Part shown: piece by piece, positions 18,231-28,029 of the stretch | Layout of the letters: each line of letters begins with the position of its first letter | How positions within the stretch are numbered: position 1 is the stretch's first letter | NCBI GenBank assembly: GCA_965262305.1 | Contig: CBDHEY010000001.1 | Coordinates: 1-64,000 of the forward strand | Origin: CBDHEY01 sp965262305 | Lineage (GTDB): Bacteria > Pseudomonadota > Gammaproteobacteria > Pseudomonadales > Cellvibrionaceae | DNA: 64,000 nt | Direction of reading: 5' to 3' | Notes under the pieces: generated by a model | What the model was told of the DNA's origin: nothing | Seen by the model: only the letters and a program-made list of their open reading frames with translations | Database searches by the model: none | Made by a program: the position numbers and the translations under genes

Positions 18231-19007
18231 CTAGATACCTAATTGTTTTGCAAGTTCATCAGCAGGAAGATAACCTGGCACCATCTCTCCAGATTCCAAA
18301 ATAATCGCTGGTGTTCCCCTAACCCCAACTTTAGAGCCAAGGTTATATTGCGCTTCTACAGGATTATTATCACAGATATTCACATCAATAGACTTACCAT
18401 TCTTAACTTGAGTAAGTGCCTCATTTTTATCTTTAGCACACCAAGCAGAAGCAATTTTTTCAAATGACTTAGACCCCATTCCCGCCCGAGGAAAAGCCAG
18501 ATACTTTACTTCAATCCCTAGCTCGTTCATCTTGGGTACTTCTTGATGAAGCTTTCTGCAGTAACCGCAGTCTACGTCGGTAAATACAGCAACGGAGGCC
18601 TTGGTTTCTCCTGCAGGTGAGAAAACGAACAATTCTTTATCATTTAGTCCGTCCATTAAGTTTTTTCGATCTTTGTTCTTGGCAGCTTCAGAAAGATTTA
18701 CCAATCTATTTGATGTGATTTGATAAAGGTCGCCAAGATAAAAATAGTTAGCATCTTGTGAGACATGGATAGTTCCACCTCCAGCTATTGCTACTTCGTA
18801 CATTCCAGGAACAACAGATGGAGAAACATCGGTAATCGTCAAATCCGGTCTGACTGCACTTAATTTTGAACGAATTAAATTATCCGCCGACACAGCGCCA
18901 CTAGCTTCACTTTTTTTAGCTTCTTGAGCTAAAGCAAAAGCTCCCAGTACAGCAATAATTGCAGCTACAAATACTGTGCCTACCTGCTTCTTTTTATTAG
19001 ATATCAT
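18231..19007 (-). CDS. dsbC: periplasmic thiol:disulfide interchange protein DsbC
   Basis: The ATG at 19007 has GAGG seven bases upstream; a TTG four codons earlier overlaps that ribosome-binding site. The product is 258 residues with a signal peptide ending near ALAQEA. It has an N-terminal dimerisation domain and a thioredoxin-fold catalytic domain with the redox motif CGYC and a cis-Pro in GTPAI. It isomerises wrong disulfides in the periplasm. Two further Cys (AWCAKD, ICDN) form the expected structural pair. The usual neighbour xerD, found next to dsbC in many relatives, is absent here. Confidence 0.95.
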   Translation of the reverse strand: MISNKKKQVGTVFVAAIIAVLGAFALAQEAKKSEASGAVSADNLIRSKLSAVRPDLTITDVSPSVVPGMYEVAIAGGGTIHVSQDANYFYLGDLYQITSNRLVNLSEAAKNKDRKNLMDGLNDKELFVFSPAGETKASVAVFTDVDCGYCRKLHQEVPKMNELGIEVKYLAFPRAGMGSKSFEKIASAWCAKDKNEALTQVKNGKSIDVNICDNNPVEAQYNLGSKVGVRGTPAIILESGEMVPGYLPADELAKQLGI

Positions 19008-19243
19008 TTTTTGCCTCAAAATTAGTTACACCAAAAGATCATAACTTAGCTAGACCTGAGATTCGACGGTTTGTTCCCCCGCTATAGAAAAACTAGCTCA
19101 AGTATTATGGGTTAAAGTTGCGAAAAATAGAAAAGAACTCAAAAGAATGAAAACAATTTTCATTCCCACATTAATACGGCTTAAATTCACCACTTGTTAA
19201 TGCACCTAAACCTTCTGGTTTTGTGAATCAACTAGTTTCAAGC

Positions 19244-19270
19244 ACAAAAAAAGCGACTTAGAAGTCGCTC
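19244..19270 (-). terminator. intrinsic terminator of the rpsP-rplS operon
   Basis: On the minus strand AGCGACTT/AAGTCGCT forms a tight hairpin (19252-19269) followed by a run of seven T. It lies about 20 bp after the rplS stop. Confidence 0.9.
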
Positions 19271-19289
19271 TTTTAGGTAGAAGCATTGA

Positions 19290-19646
19290 TTAATTAAGCT
19301 TTTCTTTAATACGTGCTGCACGCCCAGTAAGTTCACGCAAGTAGTAAAGCTTAGCTTGACGCACATCACCACGACGTTTCACTTTAATGCTATCTACTAA
19401 TTTACTGTGGGTTTGGAAAGTACGCTCTACACCTATACCATGAGAAATCTTTCGAACAGTAAATGCAGAGTTTAGTCCACGATTTCGCACTGCGATTACA
19501 ACACCTTCAAAAGCCTGTAAACGCTCGCGGTTACCTTCTTTTACTTTAACCTGAACAACAATCGTGTCGCCTGGCGAAAACTCAGGAAGATCGGTTTTTA
19601 ATTGCTCATTTTCAATTTCTTGAATAATTTTGTTTTTAGAACTCAT
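19290..19646 (-). CDS. rplS: 50S ribosomal protein L19
   Basis: The 118-residue basic protein shows the L19 signatures PEFSPGDTIVVQVKVKEG, QAFEGVVIA and GIGVERTF. It lies at the 30S-50S interface. It is the last gene of the rpsP-rimM-trmD-rplS operon, 43 bp after trmD, and is followed by a strong terminator. Confidence 0.98.
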   Translation of the reverse strand: MSSKNKIIQEIENEQLKTDLPEFSPGDTIVVQVKVKEGNRERLQAFEGVVIAVRNRGLNSAFTVRKISHGIGVERTFQTHSKLVDSIKVKRRGDVRQAKLYYLRELTGRAARIKEKLN

Positions 19647-19689
19647 TTTGATGCTCCTAAATTTACGTTTAGCCTCACGGCTTAAAATC

Positions 19690-20451
19690 TCAATCTAATA
19701 AATAATGTTTTAAACATTCTTGCTGGGCTTCAGTTAACTCAGCTTTGTCTATCAAATCCGGCCTTTTGTCCATTGTCTTCTTAACGGACTGTGTCATTCG
19801 CCAATTTGCAATCTTTTTATGGTCACCACTTAGCAACACATCTGGCACTGATTTTCCCAGAATCATTTCTGGGCGAGTATAATGTGGGTAATCAAGCAGC
19901 CCATTTTCAAATGAATCTTCATATGCCGATCTTTCATCACCCAAGGCTCCTGGAATCTTCCGTATTAGTGCATCCATGAATACCATTGCAGGTAATTCAC
20001 CTCCGCTTAATACATAATCTCCAATAGAAAGCTCTTCATCAACAAAAGCCTCTATAAAGCGTTCATCCACACCTTCGTAGCGTCCTGCCACCAAAATTAC
20101 ATTTTTATCGGCTTCAAATTCCGAAACAACTGAATTGTCTAATTTTTTACCTTGAGGCGATAAGTAAATCACTTTCACTTTACTTTTTGGCAAACTGAAC
20201 CATTCAAGTGCTTCTGAAAGTGCTCCTCTTAACGGATCAACACGCATCACCATTCCAGGGCCACCGCCATAAGGTCGATCATCAACTGTTTGGTGCTTAT
20301 CTTTAGCGTGATTACGAGGATTAAAAAAAGCAACTTCCACCAGCTTTTGCTTAATCGCTCGACTTGTTATTCCGCACTCTGTAAGCGCTTTAAACATTTC
20401 TGGAAACAATGTAATTACTGCATAACGATTTGTTTCTAATTCGCTTTGCAT
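19690..20451 (-). CDS. trmD: tRNA (guanine-N1)-methyltransferase
   Basis: The 253-residue SPOUT-family enzyme methylates G37 next to the anticodon using SAM and so prevents +1 frameshifting. Visible motifs are VITLFPEMF, DDRPYGGGPGMVMRV, LVAGRYEGVDERF and the knot segment SIGDYVLSGGELPA. It sits third in the operon, as usual. Confidence 0.98.
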   Translation of the reverse strand: MQSELETNRYAVITLFPEMFKALTECGITSRAIKQKLVEVAFFNPRNHAKDKHQTVDDRPYGGGPGMVMRVDPLRGALSEALEWFSLPKSKVKVIYLSPQGKKLDNSVVSEFEADKNVILVAGRYEGVDERFIEAFVDEELSIGDYVLSGGELPAMVFMDALIRKIPGALGDERSAYEDSFENGLLDYPHYTRPEMILGKSVPDVLLSGDHKKIANWRMTQSVKKTMDKRPDLIDKAELTEAQQECLKHYLLD

Positions 20452-20492
20452 ATTACCGGTTCCAGATTTTTACCGATTCTCTATACTGTGAT

Positions 20493-21032
20493 TTAAAACT
20501 CTGGGTCCCAAGCCACAAGCATCGTATTTTCTTCTAGATTAATTTCCAATATGTACTCTTGAGGAACATAAGGAATCAATCTCTCTCTATCATCGATACT
20601 ATTTGAATTAGGTTTAACAATGACCACATCATTAGCACCGGTTTCAAGCATCTGACTGACATTACCAATTGGGTAAACTTTACCCCCAAACTCACTGAAC
20701 ACTTCAAGCCCAATTAGCTGGCTCCAGTAGTATTCTCCAATCGCAAGTTCTGGCAACTGGGACTTTTCAATAGCAATGTCTGTTTTAGCGTATTCAGCCG
20801 CTAAATCTCGATCATCCACTCCTTTAATGTGAACAACTAAACCTTGTGCACGATGTGTATGATCGTCTATTTCTATTTTTTTCACGCCATGGCGGGTTTT
20901 AAGCCACCATGGCGAGTATTTAACTATATTTTCTTTTGGATCGGTAAACGAACTCACTTTTACCCATCCTTTTATACCAAAAACGCCAGTGATTCTTCCT
21001 ACAGTTACCAGATTTGAACCGTTCGAAGACAC
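20493..21032 (-). CDS. rimM: ribosome maturation factor RimM
   Basis: The 179-residue protein has an N-terminal RimM domain (VGRITGVFGIKGWVKV) and a C-terminal PRC-barrel. The barrel begins GEYYWSQLIGLEV and ends LIPYVPQEYILEIN. It assists 30S head assembly by acting on S19. It lies 31 bp downstream of rpsP. Confidence 0.97.
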   Translation of the reverse strand: MSSNGSNLVTVGRITGVFGIKGWVKVSSFTDPKENIVKYSPWWLKTRHGVKKIEIDDHTHRAQGLVVHIKGVDDRDLAAEYAKTDIAIEKSQLPELAIGEYYWSQLIGLEVFSEFGGKVYPIGNVSQMLETGANDVVIVKPNSNSIDDRERLIPYVPQEYILEINLEENTMLVAWDPEF

Positions 21033-21063
21033 CGGCGATTTTATAATGTCTTATTAAATTAGA

Positions 21064-21309
21064 TTATGCAGCTGCAGCTTCTTTAACAAGCTTAGCTACA
21101 CGATCTGAACACTGAGCGCCTTGACCAACCCAGTAATCAAAACGTTCTTTATCGAGGCGAAAACGTTCTTCTTGGCCACGCGCAATTGGGTTAAAAAATC
21201 CTACACGCTCAATAAAACGACCATCTCGAGAATTACGACTATCGGTAACCGCCAAATGATAAAAAGGGCGTTTTTTTGAACCACCACGAGCTAAACGAAT
21301 GCTAACCAT
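21064..21309 (-). CDS. rpsP: 30S ribosomal protein S16
   Basis: The 81-residue protein starts MVSIRLARGGSKKRPFYHL, the standard S16 opening, and contains RDGRFIERVGFFNP. It is the first gene of the operon. The 250-bp gap to ffh probably holds the operon promoter. Confidence 0.98.
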   Translation of the reverse strand: MVSIRLARGGSKKRPFYHLAVTDSRNSRDGRFIERVGFFNPIARGQEERFRLDKERFDYWVGQGAQCSDRVAKLVKEAAAA

Positions 21310-21559
21310 TAATATGCAATCCTATCTTTGACCGCTTTATCGCGATCGAGCCAAATACTCTATTTTTAAATTTTATAACCAACTCGTGTCGTTAATTTTC
21401 TGCGAAGAAAAAACGTAATCTGTACATTCAGTGCAGTCGGTCACGAAAGGCGCGGTATTTTAAAGGAATGATTTTTCAATGTATACAGTTAATTTCATGA
21501 TTTTTAGGTGTTTTTAGAGCTAAAAACTACAAAATTAGACTGGTAACGATGAGTAGTTA

Positions 21560-22963
21560 CTAGCGACCCAAGCCCGGGGGCAATCCTCCCCCTCCCATTG
21601 GCGGCATACCACCGGGGCCTCCACCCATCATGCCACCCATTCCACGCATCATTTTTTGTAAGCCACCGCCTTTCATTTTCTTCATCATTTTGCTCATTTG
21701 TTTATGCTGTTTGAGCAGGCGATTTAAATCTTGTATTTCCGTGCCAGATCCCAGTGTAATTCGGCGTTTACGAGAGCCGTTAAGGATATCAGGGTTTCGT
21801 CTTTCATCTGGCGTCATAGAACTAATTATTGCGTCCATCTGTTTGAATTGTTTCGTCACATTTGCTTGTTCAGCCATTTGCGCCACATTGCCCATTCCAG
21901 GCAATTTTTCTAGCATTGATGCCATGCCACCCATATTTTGCATCTGCTGTAATTGATCTCTTAGGTCATTTAAATCAAAACGTTTACCCTTTTGAACCTT
22001 TTCGACCAGTTTTTCAGCTTTCGCTTTATCTATTTTTTCTTCAGCTTCCTCAATAAGCGAGAGCACATCTCCCATACCCAATATGCGAGATGCCACTCGA
22101 TCCGGGTGAAATGGTTCAAGCGCTTCTACTTTTTCACCGGCGCCTAAAAACTTAATTGGTTTACCCGTGACCTGGCGAACAGATAACGCTGCACCCCCTC
22201 TCGCATCACCGTCTGTTTTAGTGAGGATGACTCCGGTGAGGGGAAGCGCATCATCGAATGCCTTCGCCGTGTTCACCGCGTCCTGACCAATCATTGAGTC
22301 AATAACAAACAAGGTCTCGACAGGATCTATTGCTTTGTGAAGTCCTTGTATTTCCGTCATTAATTCTTCATCGATATGCAAGCGTCCTGCAGTATCGACG
22401 ATAAGAACATCTGCATGGACTTTTTTAGCTTGCTTGTGTGCTGCTTTAGCAATATCGACCGGATTTTGGTCTGCAGAAGAAGGGAAAAATTCCGCTTCTA
22501 TATCAGCGGCTAAGGTTTCCAATTGTTTGATTGCAGCAGGTCGATATACGTCCGCACTTACAACCATGACTTTCTTCTTCTCTTTTTCCTTTAAAAACTT
22601 AGCAAGCTTTGCAACGGTCGTTGTTTTACCAGCACCTTGTAAACCCGCCATAAGGACTACGGCTGGTGGCTGTTGGGCAAGATTGAGCTTTTCGTTCGCC
22701 TGGCCCATCATCTCGGTTAATTCTGCTTGGACAACCTTCAAGAATTGCTGACCTGGGTTCAACGCACGCGAAACCTCTTGACCCAACGCTCGTTTACGTA
22801 CTCGATTTGTAAAATCCTTTACAACCGGCAATGCAACATCGGCTTCCAAAAGCGCTTTGCGTACCTCACGAAGAGTACCCTGAATGTTGTCGTGGTTTAA
22901 ACGCGCTTTACCGCTAATTTTATTGAGCGATTTGGTGAGTCTTTCCGATAAGCTTTCAAACAT
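21560..22963 (-). CDS. ffh: signal recognition particle protein Ffh
   Basis: The 467-residue GTPase binds signal sequences and 4.5S RNA to target membrane proteins. It has the helical N domain and a G domain (GLQGAGKTTTVAKLA, DTAGR, TKTDGDARGGAALS). A Met-rich M domain is present with the RRITLGSGT RNA-binding region. The tail is very rich in Gly, Met and Pro. It precedes rpsP on the same strand, as in Pseudomonas-like genomes. Confidence 0.98.
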   Translation of the reverse strand: MFESLSERLTKSLNKISGKARLNHDNIQGTLREVRKALLEADVALPVVKDFTNRVRKRALGQEVSRALNPGQQFLKVVQAELTEMMGQANEKLNLAQQPPAVVLMAGLQGAGKTTTVAKLAKFLKEKEKKKVMVVSADVYRPAAIKQLETLAADIEAEFFPSSADQNPVDIAKAAHKQAKKVHADVLIVDTAGRLHIDEELMTEIQGLHKAIDPVETLFVIDSMIGQDAVNTAKAFDDALPLTGVILTKTDGDARGGAALSVRQVTGKPIKFLGAGEKVEALEPFHPDRVASRILGMGDVLSLIEEAEEKIDKAKAEKLVEKVQKGKRFDLNDLRDQLQQMQNMGGMASMLEKLPGMGNVAQMAEQANVTKQFKQMDAIISSMTPDERRNPDILNGSRKRRITLGSGTEIQDLNRLLKQHKQMSKMMKKMKGGGLQKMMRGMGGMMGGGPGGMPPMGGGGLPPGLGR

Positions 22964-23283
22964 AGGTATTTAGAGTAGTATTTGTTCTATAAAATAAAAA
23001 TGGTGGGCAATTATACGGGGAATCGGATGTGAAAACGACCATATCTTTTCTCCGCACTAAATTGAGAAAGCGAGTAAATATTATTATCCAATGAAAATAA
23101 ATTACTTCCACTATTCATCTCGGCTTAGTCGAGGCTAGCTAGTCCAAATTCATGAGCAATTTAACGTTTTCAAACAATGAATTGAAGGGATTCTTTGCTT
23201 GCCACATTCGTCGCTAACCACTACTCTAGTAAAAATGGTTTTTGATAATCAAACTCGTTTACTTTAGGCTGTAAAACCCAATT
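22964..23283. other. divergent spacer between ffh and the ypjD-like gene
   Basis: This 320-bp spacer must contain the promoters of two outward-facing genes. I see no clear consensus promoter, hairpin or small gene. Confidence 0.5.
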
Positions 23284-24069
23284 ATGTTCAGTGCGTTAGC
23301 TATAATTTTCTATATTGTCGCCTGGTCACTCCTATTAAAAAACGCACTGGACAAAAGCTCCAAGCAATCTTTGGCTTTAATCTTAATCGCAGCCGGTATT
23401 GTTGCTCATCACTTCTCTGTCTATTTTGCCTTGCACTCTGAAGCGGGAATGCAGCTCGGTGTATTCAAAATTTCTTCGCTATTCATGCTCGTTATTACAG
23501 TAATTTTAGCGTTGAGCAGTTTAAAGAAACCTCTTCATAATTTATTTCTAGGCATTTTACCTCTTTCTATTTTGTCGATTGTTGTAGGCTTGTTCTTTAG
23601 TTCACCCATTACGGAAACTGGCACTTTGTCTGGTGGAACTGTGACCCATATTCTGCTATCCATACTTGCCTATAGCTTACTAACACTCGCTAGTTTGCAA
23701 GCCGTTTTACTGGCTTACCAAAACAATATGTTACGCACTAAGCACCCGAGTAGCGTAATGGGGTTTCTGCCACCTCTTCAAACAATGGAAACCTTGATGT
23801 TCGAACTTGTATGGGGTGGGATGGTGTTTTTAACCCTTTCAATGATCATCGGTTTCACTATTATTGATGATTTCTTAGGACAAAAACTTAGACATAAAAC
23901 CACCTTTACAATTTTATCTTGGCTAATCTATGCTATTTTGCTTTCAGGTAGGCACGTCTTCGGGTGGCGAGGCATCAGTGCTATTCGTTGGGTACTCGGC
24001 GGATTCGTGGCGTTGATGCTCGCTTATTTCGGGAGCAAGGTCGTAATTGAACTCATTTTGGGGAAATGA
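23284..24069 (+). CDS. ypjD: inner-membrane cytochrome c assembly-like protein (YpjD family)
   Basis: The 261-residue protein consists of about eight membrane helices and matches the CcsA/HemX-like YpjD family. The conserved region FELVWGGMVFLTLSMIIGF lies in the second half, with His residues in VAHHFSVYF and GRHVFGWRGI. Family members carry or deliver haem. Its position divergent from ffh and upstream of a CorB-type gene is the standard gammaproteobacterial arrangement, which supports the call. Its precise role is not established even in relatives. Confidence 0.9.
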   Translation: MFSALAIIFYIVAWSLLLKNALDKSSKQSLALILIAAGIVAHHFSVYFALHSEAGMQLGVFKISSLFMLVITVILALSSLKKPLHNLFLGILPLSILSIVVGLFFSSPITETGTLSGGTVTHILLSILAYSLLTLASLQAVLLAYQNNMLRTKHPSSVMGFLPPLQTMETLMFELVWGGMVFLTLSMIIGFTIIDDFLGQKLRHKTTFTILSWLIYAILLSGRHVFGWRGISAIRWVLGGFVALMLAYFGSKVVIELILGK

Positions 24070-24229
24070 TTGGCACGCAATAACCTTTATACCCGTTACT
24101 TTTTAATCACCTCATGATACGTATATGTTAATTATGAAAAGCACAGTAGTATCAAGCTAAAACAAGCCTTGATACTTCAATAAAAATTCTTCAATATATT
24201 CCCTCGTAATTTTATAGGCTGTCCTGTCT

Positions 24230-25507
24230 TTGGATAATTTACCCACGGAAATTCTCTTTTTTATTCTGTTAGGCTTATTATTTCTCTCAGCTTTTTTTTC
24301 AAGCTCTGAGACTGGTATGCTTTCGCTTAACCGCTACAAGCTAAAACACCTAGAAAAGGAAAAACATCGCGGTGCGATGCGCGCCTCATCCCTGCTTGAG
24401 CGAACTGATCGACTCATTAGTGTCATTTTGATCGGCAACAATCTTGTCAATATCTTGATTACCCTCGTTGCAGCAGCGATTACAGTGCAGCTATTTCCGG
24501 GCAATGACTGGGTAAAAGATGCCGCAATGCCCTTTGTGTTGACGCTCATTATGCTCGTATTTGCAGAGGTCACACCAAAATCCGTTGCGGCAGTTTATCC
24601 AGAACGTGTAGCTTTCCCGGCCTCTATAATCCTTAAACCATTAATGATCGTTTTTTATCCAGTGGTTTGGTTAATTAATAGGATTTCTAGCTTTCTTGCA
24701 GCCGCTGCAAAGGTCGATATTTCGGAAAAAGGCTCAACTCATTTACGTCCAGAAGAACTTAGAACAGTAGTAGACGAAGCTGGCGATCTAATTCCAGATC
24801 AACATCAGGGCATGCTTTTAAACGTATTGGACTTAGAAAAAGCAACGATCGAAGATATTATTATTCCGCGCAATGAAATTGTCGGCGTTGATTTGGAAGA
24901 TGATATCAACGTTATACTCCGAGTTATCCAAACCGCAGAATATACACGAATCCCTGTATACCAAGGTGATATAAACAAATTACTTGGCATATTACACCTT
25001 CGCAATTTAGCCAAGCTATTTAAAGGTGAGGAAGGCGAGTTTACCAAGGATACTCTCCGATCTATGCTGTCCAAACCCTATTTTATTCCTGAATCTACCC
25101 CCCTATCCACTCAGCTTTTGAATTTTCAAAAAGAAAAGCAAAGTATGGCCATTGTTGTGGACGAATACGGGGATGTCATCGGTATTGCCACTTTGGTTGA
25201 TCTTCTAGAAGAAATTGTCGGTGACTTTAGTACAGACGTTGCAGAAGAAAAAGTAGAGGAAATTACTCAGGTTGACAAAGAATGGTTTGAGATTGACGCA
25301 TCCGCTTCTGTGCGCGATATCAATAAGCAACTAGACTGGAACCTACCAACAAATGGGCCAAAGACACTTAACGGTATTATTGTCGAGTATCTTGAAAGTA
25401 TTCCTGACGCTATAGTCAGTTTTGATATGGGCAACTACCGCTTTGAAATAAAAGCCATTGGTAAATCAAAAATAGACAAAGCTCTGGTAAGTCAAAAAGC
25501 AATTTAA
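24230..25507 (+). CDS. CNNM/CorB-type transporter (DUF21 + CBS pair + CorC_HlyC)
   Basis: The TTG start gives 425 residues beginning (M)DNLPTEILFF, which agrees with family starts. The N-terminal DUF21 membrane domain (FFSSSETGMLSLNRYKL, GNNLVNILIT) is followed by two CBS domains. Those carry IPRNEIVGVDLED and AIVVDEYGDVIGIATLVDLLEEIVG. A C-terminal transporter-associated domain follows (ASASVRDINKQLDWNLP). Family members move Mg2+ or control its efflux, with CBS domains sensing ATP/Mg2+. The gene overlaps the converging NUDIX gene by 4 bp. Confidence 0.92.
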   Translation: MDNLPTEILFFILLGLLFLSAFFSSSETGMLSLNRYKLKHLEKEKHRGAMRASSLLERTDRLISVILIGNNLVNILITLVAAAITVQLFPGNDWVKDAAMPFVLTLIMLVFAEVTPKSVAAVYPERVAFPASIILKPLMIVFYPVVWLINRISSFLAAAAKVDISEKGSTHLRPEELRTVVDEAGDLIPDQHQGMLLNVLDLEKATIEDIIIPRNEIVGVDLEDDINVILRVIQTAEYTRIPVYQGDINKLLGILHLRNLAKLFKGEEGEFTKDTLRSMLSKPYFIPESTPLSTQLLNFQKEKQSMAIVVDEYGDVIGIATLVDLLEEIVGDFSTDVAEEKVEEITQVDKEWFEIDASASVRDINKQLDWNLPTNGPKTLNGIIVEYLESIPDAIVSFDMGNYRFEIKAIGKSKIDKALVSQKAI

Positions 25508-26070
25508 ACTTTGAAAACCTTCTCTGGAGCGCTATGCGAACGACTAATTGTGGTTCCGTAGTATTGATTAAGAAAAGTCACCAAAAGTCGTGCAGTGAAC
25601 CCCCAAATTTTTGCTCCCTGATATTGATAAACTGGAGCCCAATACTCCTTTTCATTGAAGTTAAAAATATCCGTTTGAACTCTCGTATCTTGGCAAAAAT
25701 AATCAACCGGAGCCCAAAAAGCAGACTCCAATTCAAATTCGCAAAGCCTTAATTCGACGGGAGAATTAAGTGACACGACATAGGGGCTAACTTTCACTTG
25801 TCGGCGTGTAAAGTGCGCTGGAAGCTCGCCTTTGTAACTTAATGCACTTTTTTCAATACCAACTTCTTCGAAAGTTTCCCTATAGGCCGTATCAACTAAA
25901 GAATCATCGCTAGACTCCCACTTACCACCAGGAAACGCTATTTCACCAGCATGAGAGTTTAAGTGCTTAGATCGTTGAATAAATAGCAAACGCGCCGCAC
26001 CATCTATCTCATTGATGATAACTAAAACTGCGGCTTGATTTTTATATTCAGTTGTTTGCACTGTTTGCAC
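25504..26070 (-). CDS. NUDIX hydrolase, CoA-pyrophosphatase type
   Basis: The 188-residue protein carries GEIAFPGGK and the NUDIX box ending AYRETFEEVGI, with Asp in place of the first Glu as in NudL/coenzyme-A pyrophosphatases. The LLFIQRSKHLNSHAGE lead-in also fits that group. It likely cleaves CoA or a related dinucleotide. Its ATG touches the stop of the upstream YqfO-like gene, so the two are probably translated from one mRNA. Confidence 0.85.
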   Translation of the reverse strand: MQTVQTTEYKNQAAVLVIINEIDGAARLLFIQRSKHLNSHAGEIAFPGGKWESSDDSLVDTAYRETFEEVGIEKSALSYKGELPAHFTRRQVKVSPYVVSLNSPVELRLCEFELESAFWAPVDYFCQDTRVQTDIFNFNEKEYWAPVYQYQGAKIWGFTARLLVTFLNQYYGTTISRSHSAPEKVFKV

Positions 26071-26381
26071 TAGAAGTCCAGTATCTGAGTCACGTTGTAC
26101 GCTGGCTCTTCGTAAGGATGAGTTGCTTTCAGCTTCTCAATAACGTCCTTAATAATAGACTCACGACAAACCATTTCAACTTTAATTTCTTTTAAAAATT
26201 CCAATACACCTAATTTACCGATACTAGGTGAACTACCCATCATAGGTTCAAACTGCCCTTCACCTAAAGTTTGCCAACAACAACGACGATAATTTCCTAT
26301 TTCCCCAGCACCTACTGAAAAAATAGCCTCTTTTACTTGTTCACATGCCTCTAATGGGACGTAAAATTCCAGTTTTACCAT
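26070..26381 (-). CDS. YqfO/NIF3-insert-like small protein
   Basis: From the ATG at 26381 the product is 103 residues, the normal length of this family; a longer frame extends upstream to 26444 without family support. Signatures are LEFYVPLEACEQVKEAIF-VGAGEIGNY, CCWQTLGEGQF and the terminal THPYEEPAYNV. The fold is the CutA/PII-like domain that is inserted in NIF3 proteins and here is free-standing. Function is unknown. It is coupled to the NUDIX gene by a one-base overlap. Confidence 0.85.
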   Translation of the reverse strand: MVKLEFYVPLEACEQVKEAIFSVGAGEIGNYRRCCWQTLGEGQFEPMMGSSPSIGKLGVLEFLKEIKVEMVCRESIIKDVIEKLKATHPYEEPAYNVTQILDF

Positions 26382-26460
26382 ACAATTTAAATTGAAAGCT
26401 TTTTCATTAACCCAAGGTTCCTTAATATAGCGACCTTTAGTCAAAGATTGTATTAATTAA

Positions 26461-27297
26461 ATGCTTTTATTTGTTGATAACTTAACAAACGTCGATTTTA
26501 GTTATTTAGATGCCAAACGAGGCTTAGTGGGCGAAACCTGGTTGGCCAGCATTCAGCTTGAGGGCTCTCTTGACGAACAAGGAATGATTTGCGACTTTGG
26601 GATTGTTAAAAAGATTATTCGACAGTGGTTAGACACCCACATTGACCATTGCTTGCTGGTTCCATTAGATAGTCCTTCTTTAATTGAATATCATCAGAAC
26701 CTTGGCGAAACCCATATTCAGTGGAAAAAAGACAATTTAGATATTACTTGTTCAGCGCCAAACCAAGCCATAACAATTGCTGATACTAAAAATATTGATC
26801 GAGAATCAGTGGCACTTTGGTGTATTGAAAAAATGTCTCACCTTTTTCCAGCGAGGGTAAAATCGCTCAAGTTATCTTTTACAAATGAGGTGATTAATGG
26901 CCCATCTTATTGCTATAGCCATGGGTTAAAAAAACACGACGGAAACTGTCAACGAATTGCCCATGGCCACAGATCTAAAATCGAAATATGGAAAGATGGT
27001 GAATTAGATTTAGGCCTTATGGAAAAATGGGCCGAAACTTTTAAAGATATCTATATAGGAACAAAAGAAGACCTACACGCAGAAAATGAAGATGAATTCG
27101 CATTTCATTATACTTCTGCTCAAGGAAAATTTTCGTTAACGCTTCCCAAAGAAAATTGTTACATCATCCAATCGGATTCCACCGTGGAACTCATAGCCAA
27201 TCATATCGCCGAGACAGTGAAAGCAAGTCACCCTAACAACAATATTACTGTCAAAGCATACGAAGGGTTAGGCAAAGGCGCAATTGTTCAAAAATGA
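26461..27297 (+). CDS. 6-pyruvoyl-tetrahydropterin synthase/QueD-like T-fold protein
   Basis: The 278-residue protein seems to hold two T-fold halves. The first (1-100) has ICDFGIVKKIIRQWLDTHIDH, the helix motif of PTPS/QueD. The second has YSHGLKKHDGNCQRIAHGHRS, supplying a Cys and the His-x-His pair expected for the zinc/active site. PTPS/QueD enzymes act on pterins or 7-deazaguanine precursors. The unusual length and split motifs mean the substrate is uncertain. It converges with the NRDE gene and overlaps it by 30 bp. Confidence 0.75.
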   Translation: MLLFVDNLTNVDFSYLDAKRGLVGETWLASIQLEGSLDEQGMICDFGIVKKIIRQWLDTHIDHCLLVPLDSPSLIEYHQNLGETHIQWKKDNLDITCSAPNQAITIADTKNIDRESVALWCIEKMSHLFPARVKSLKLSFTNEVINGPSYCYSHGLKKHDGNCQRIAHGHRSKIEIWKDGELDLGLMEKWAETFKDIYIGTKEDLHAENEDEFAFHYTSAQGKFSLTLPKENCYIIQSDSTVELIANHIAETVKASHPNNNITVKAYEGLGKGAIVQK

Positions 27298-28029
27298 CGG
27301 TCGTTCTAAAACAACACTCACAGGATTTAGCTGCTTGCAAGGAGCACCATCATAATAGTTAAAAACCGCTTTTCGATCATCAACAGAAATGTGAGAAAGG
27401 CTCACTGTTTCAGCGTCATCTCGATGCATACAAACAGAATAAGCCGAGGGTTCCGGAGTGTGACTTCGATGAAATTTGTATAGCTGACTCGCTGTTGGTG
27501 CCGAAACGAAAGCATTTTGATATTGAGATTTTCTAGACGCGTGAACTTCCTCAAAATTGAACAGTGACGAAATTAACGGGCTGGAGTGTTCTGAGAATCC
27601 CAGCGACCTTCCGTCCCAACGAATTAAAGGAACCTGAGCAAAGTCATTTAAATCGGGAGCAAAACACAATAACGAAAACGGTGCGTATTTTTCGATTTTG
27701 AATGATCGAACAACTTCTTTCACGTCTTCATAAGAGCGACAGCCGCTTGCGCTTTTAACAATCTGCCCACGAGAAAGAAGTTTACCCTTTGGAAAGCGAC
27801 CTTGATAATAGTTCAGCAGAGCGAGTACGAGTCCATGCTCGTTCATCGATATCCACGTACCCCCACCTTGCGGATCTAGGGGAAAAACGCTTCGTGTTTG
27901 AGATTCATCTATGTGGATCTCCGGTAGAAGTGCACGAGGACGCTCTTTGCTTTCATCTCGATTAAAAAATATTTCGAGTTTCGGCGAAACACCTTTGCCT
28001 TGAGACGTGCACCAACTTATTGTGCACAT
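27268..28029 (-). CDS. NRDE (TANGO2-like) family protein
   Basis: The 253-residue protein begins MCTISW, contains the family signature FFNRDES near residue 22, and has GGGTWISMNEHGLVLALLNYY. The N-terminal Cys2 with NRDE places it in the NRDE/TANGO2 family. Its eukaryotic members are linked to haem or lipid handling, and its bacterial role is unclear. It is the last gene of the DedA operon and overlaps the DinB-like gene by 13 bp, implying coupled translation. Confidence 0.85.
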   Translation of the reverse strand: MCTISWCTSQGKGVSPKLEIFFNRDESKERPRALLPEIHIDESQTRSVFPLDPQGGGTWISMNEHGLVLALLNYYQGRFPKGKLLSRGQIVKSASGCRSYEDVKEVVRSFKIEKYAPFSLLCFAPDLNDFAQVPLIRWDGRSLGFSEHSSPLISSLFNFEEVHASRKSQYQNAFVSAPTASQLYKFHRSHTPEPSAYSVCMHRDDAETVSLSHISVDDRKAVFNYYDGAPCKQLNPVSVVLERPSFLNNCAFA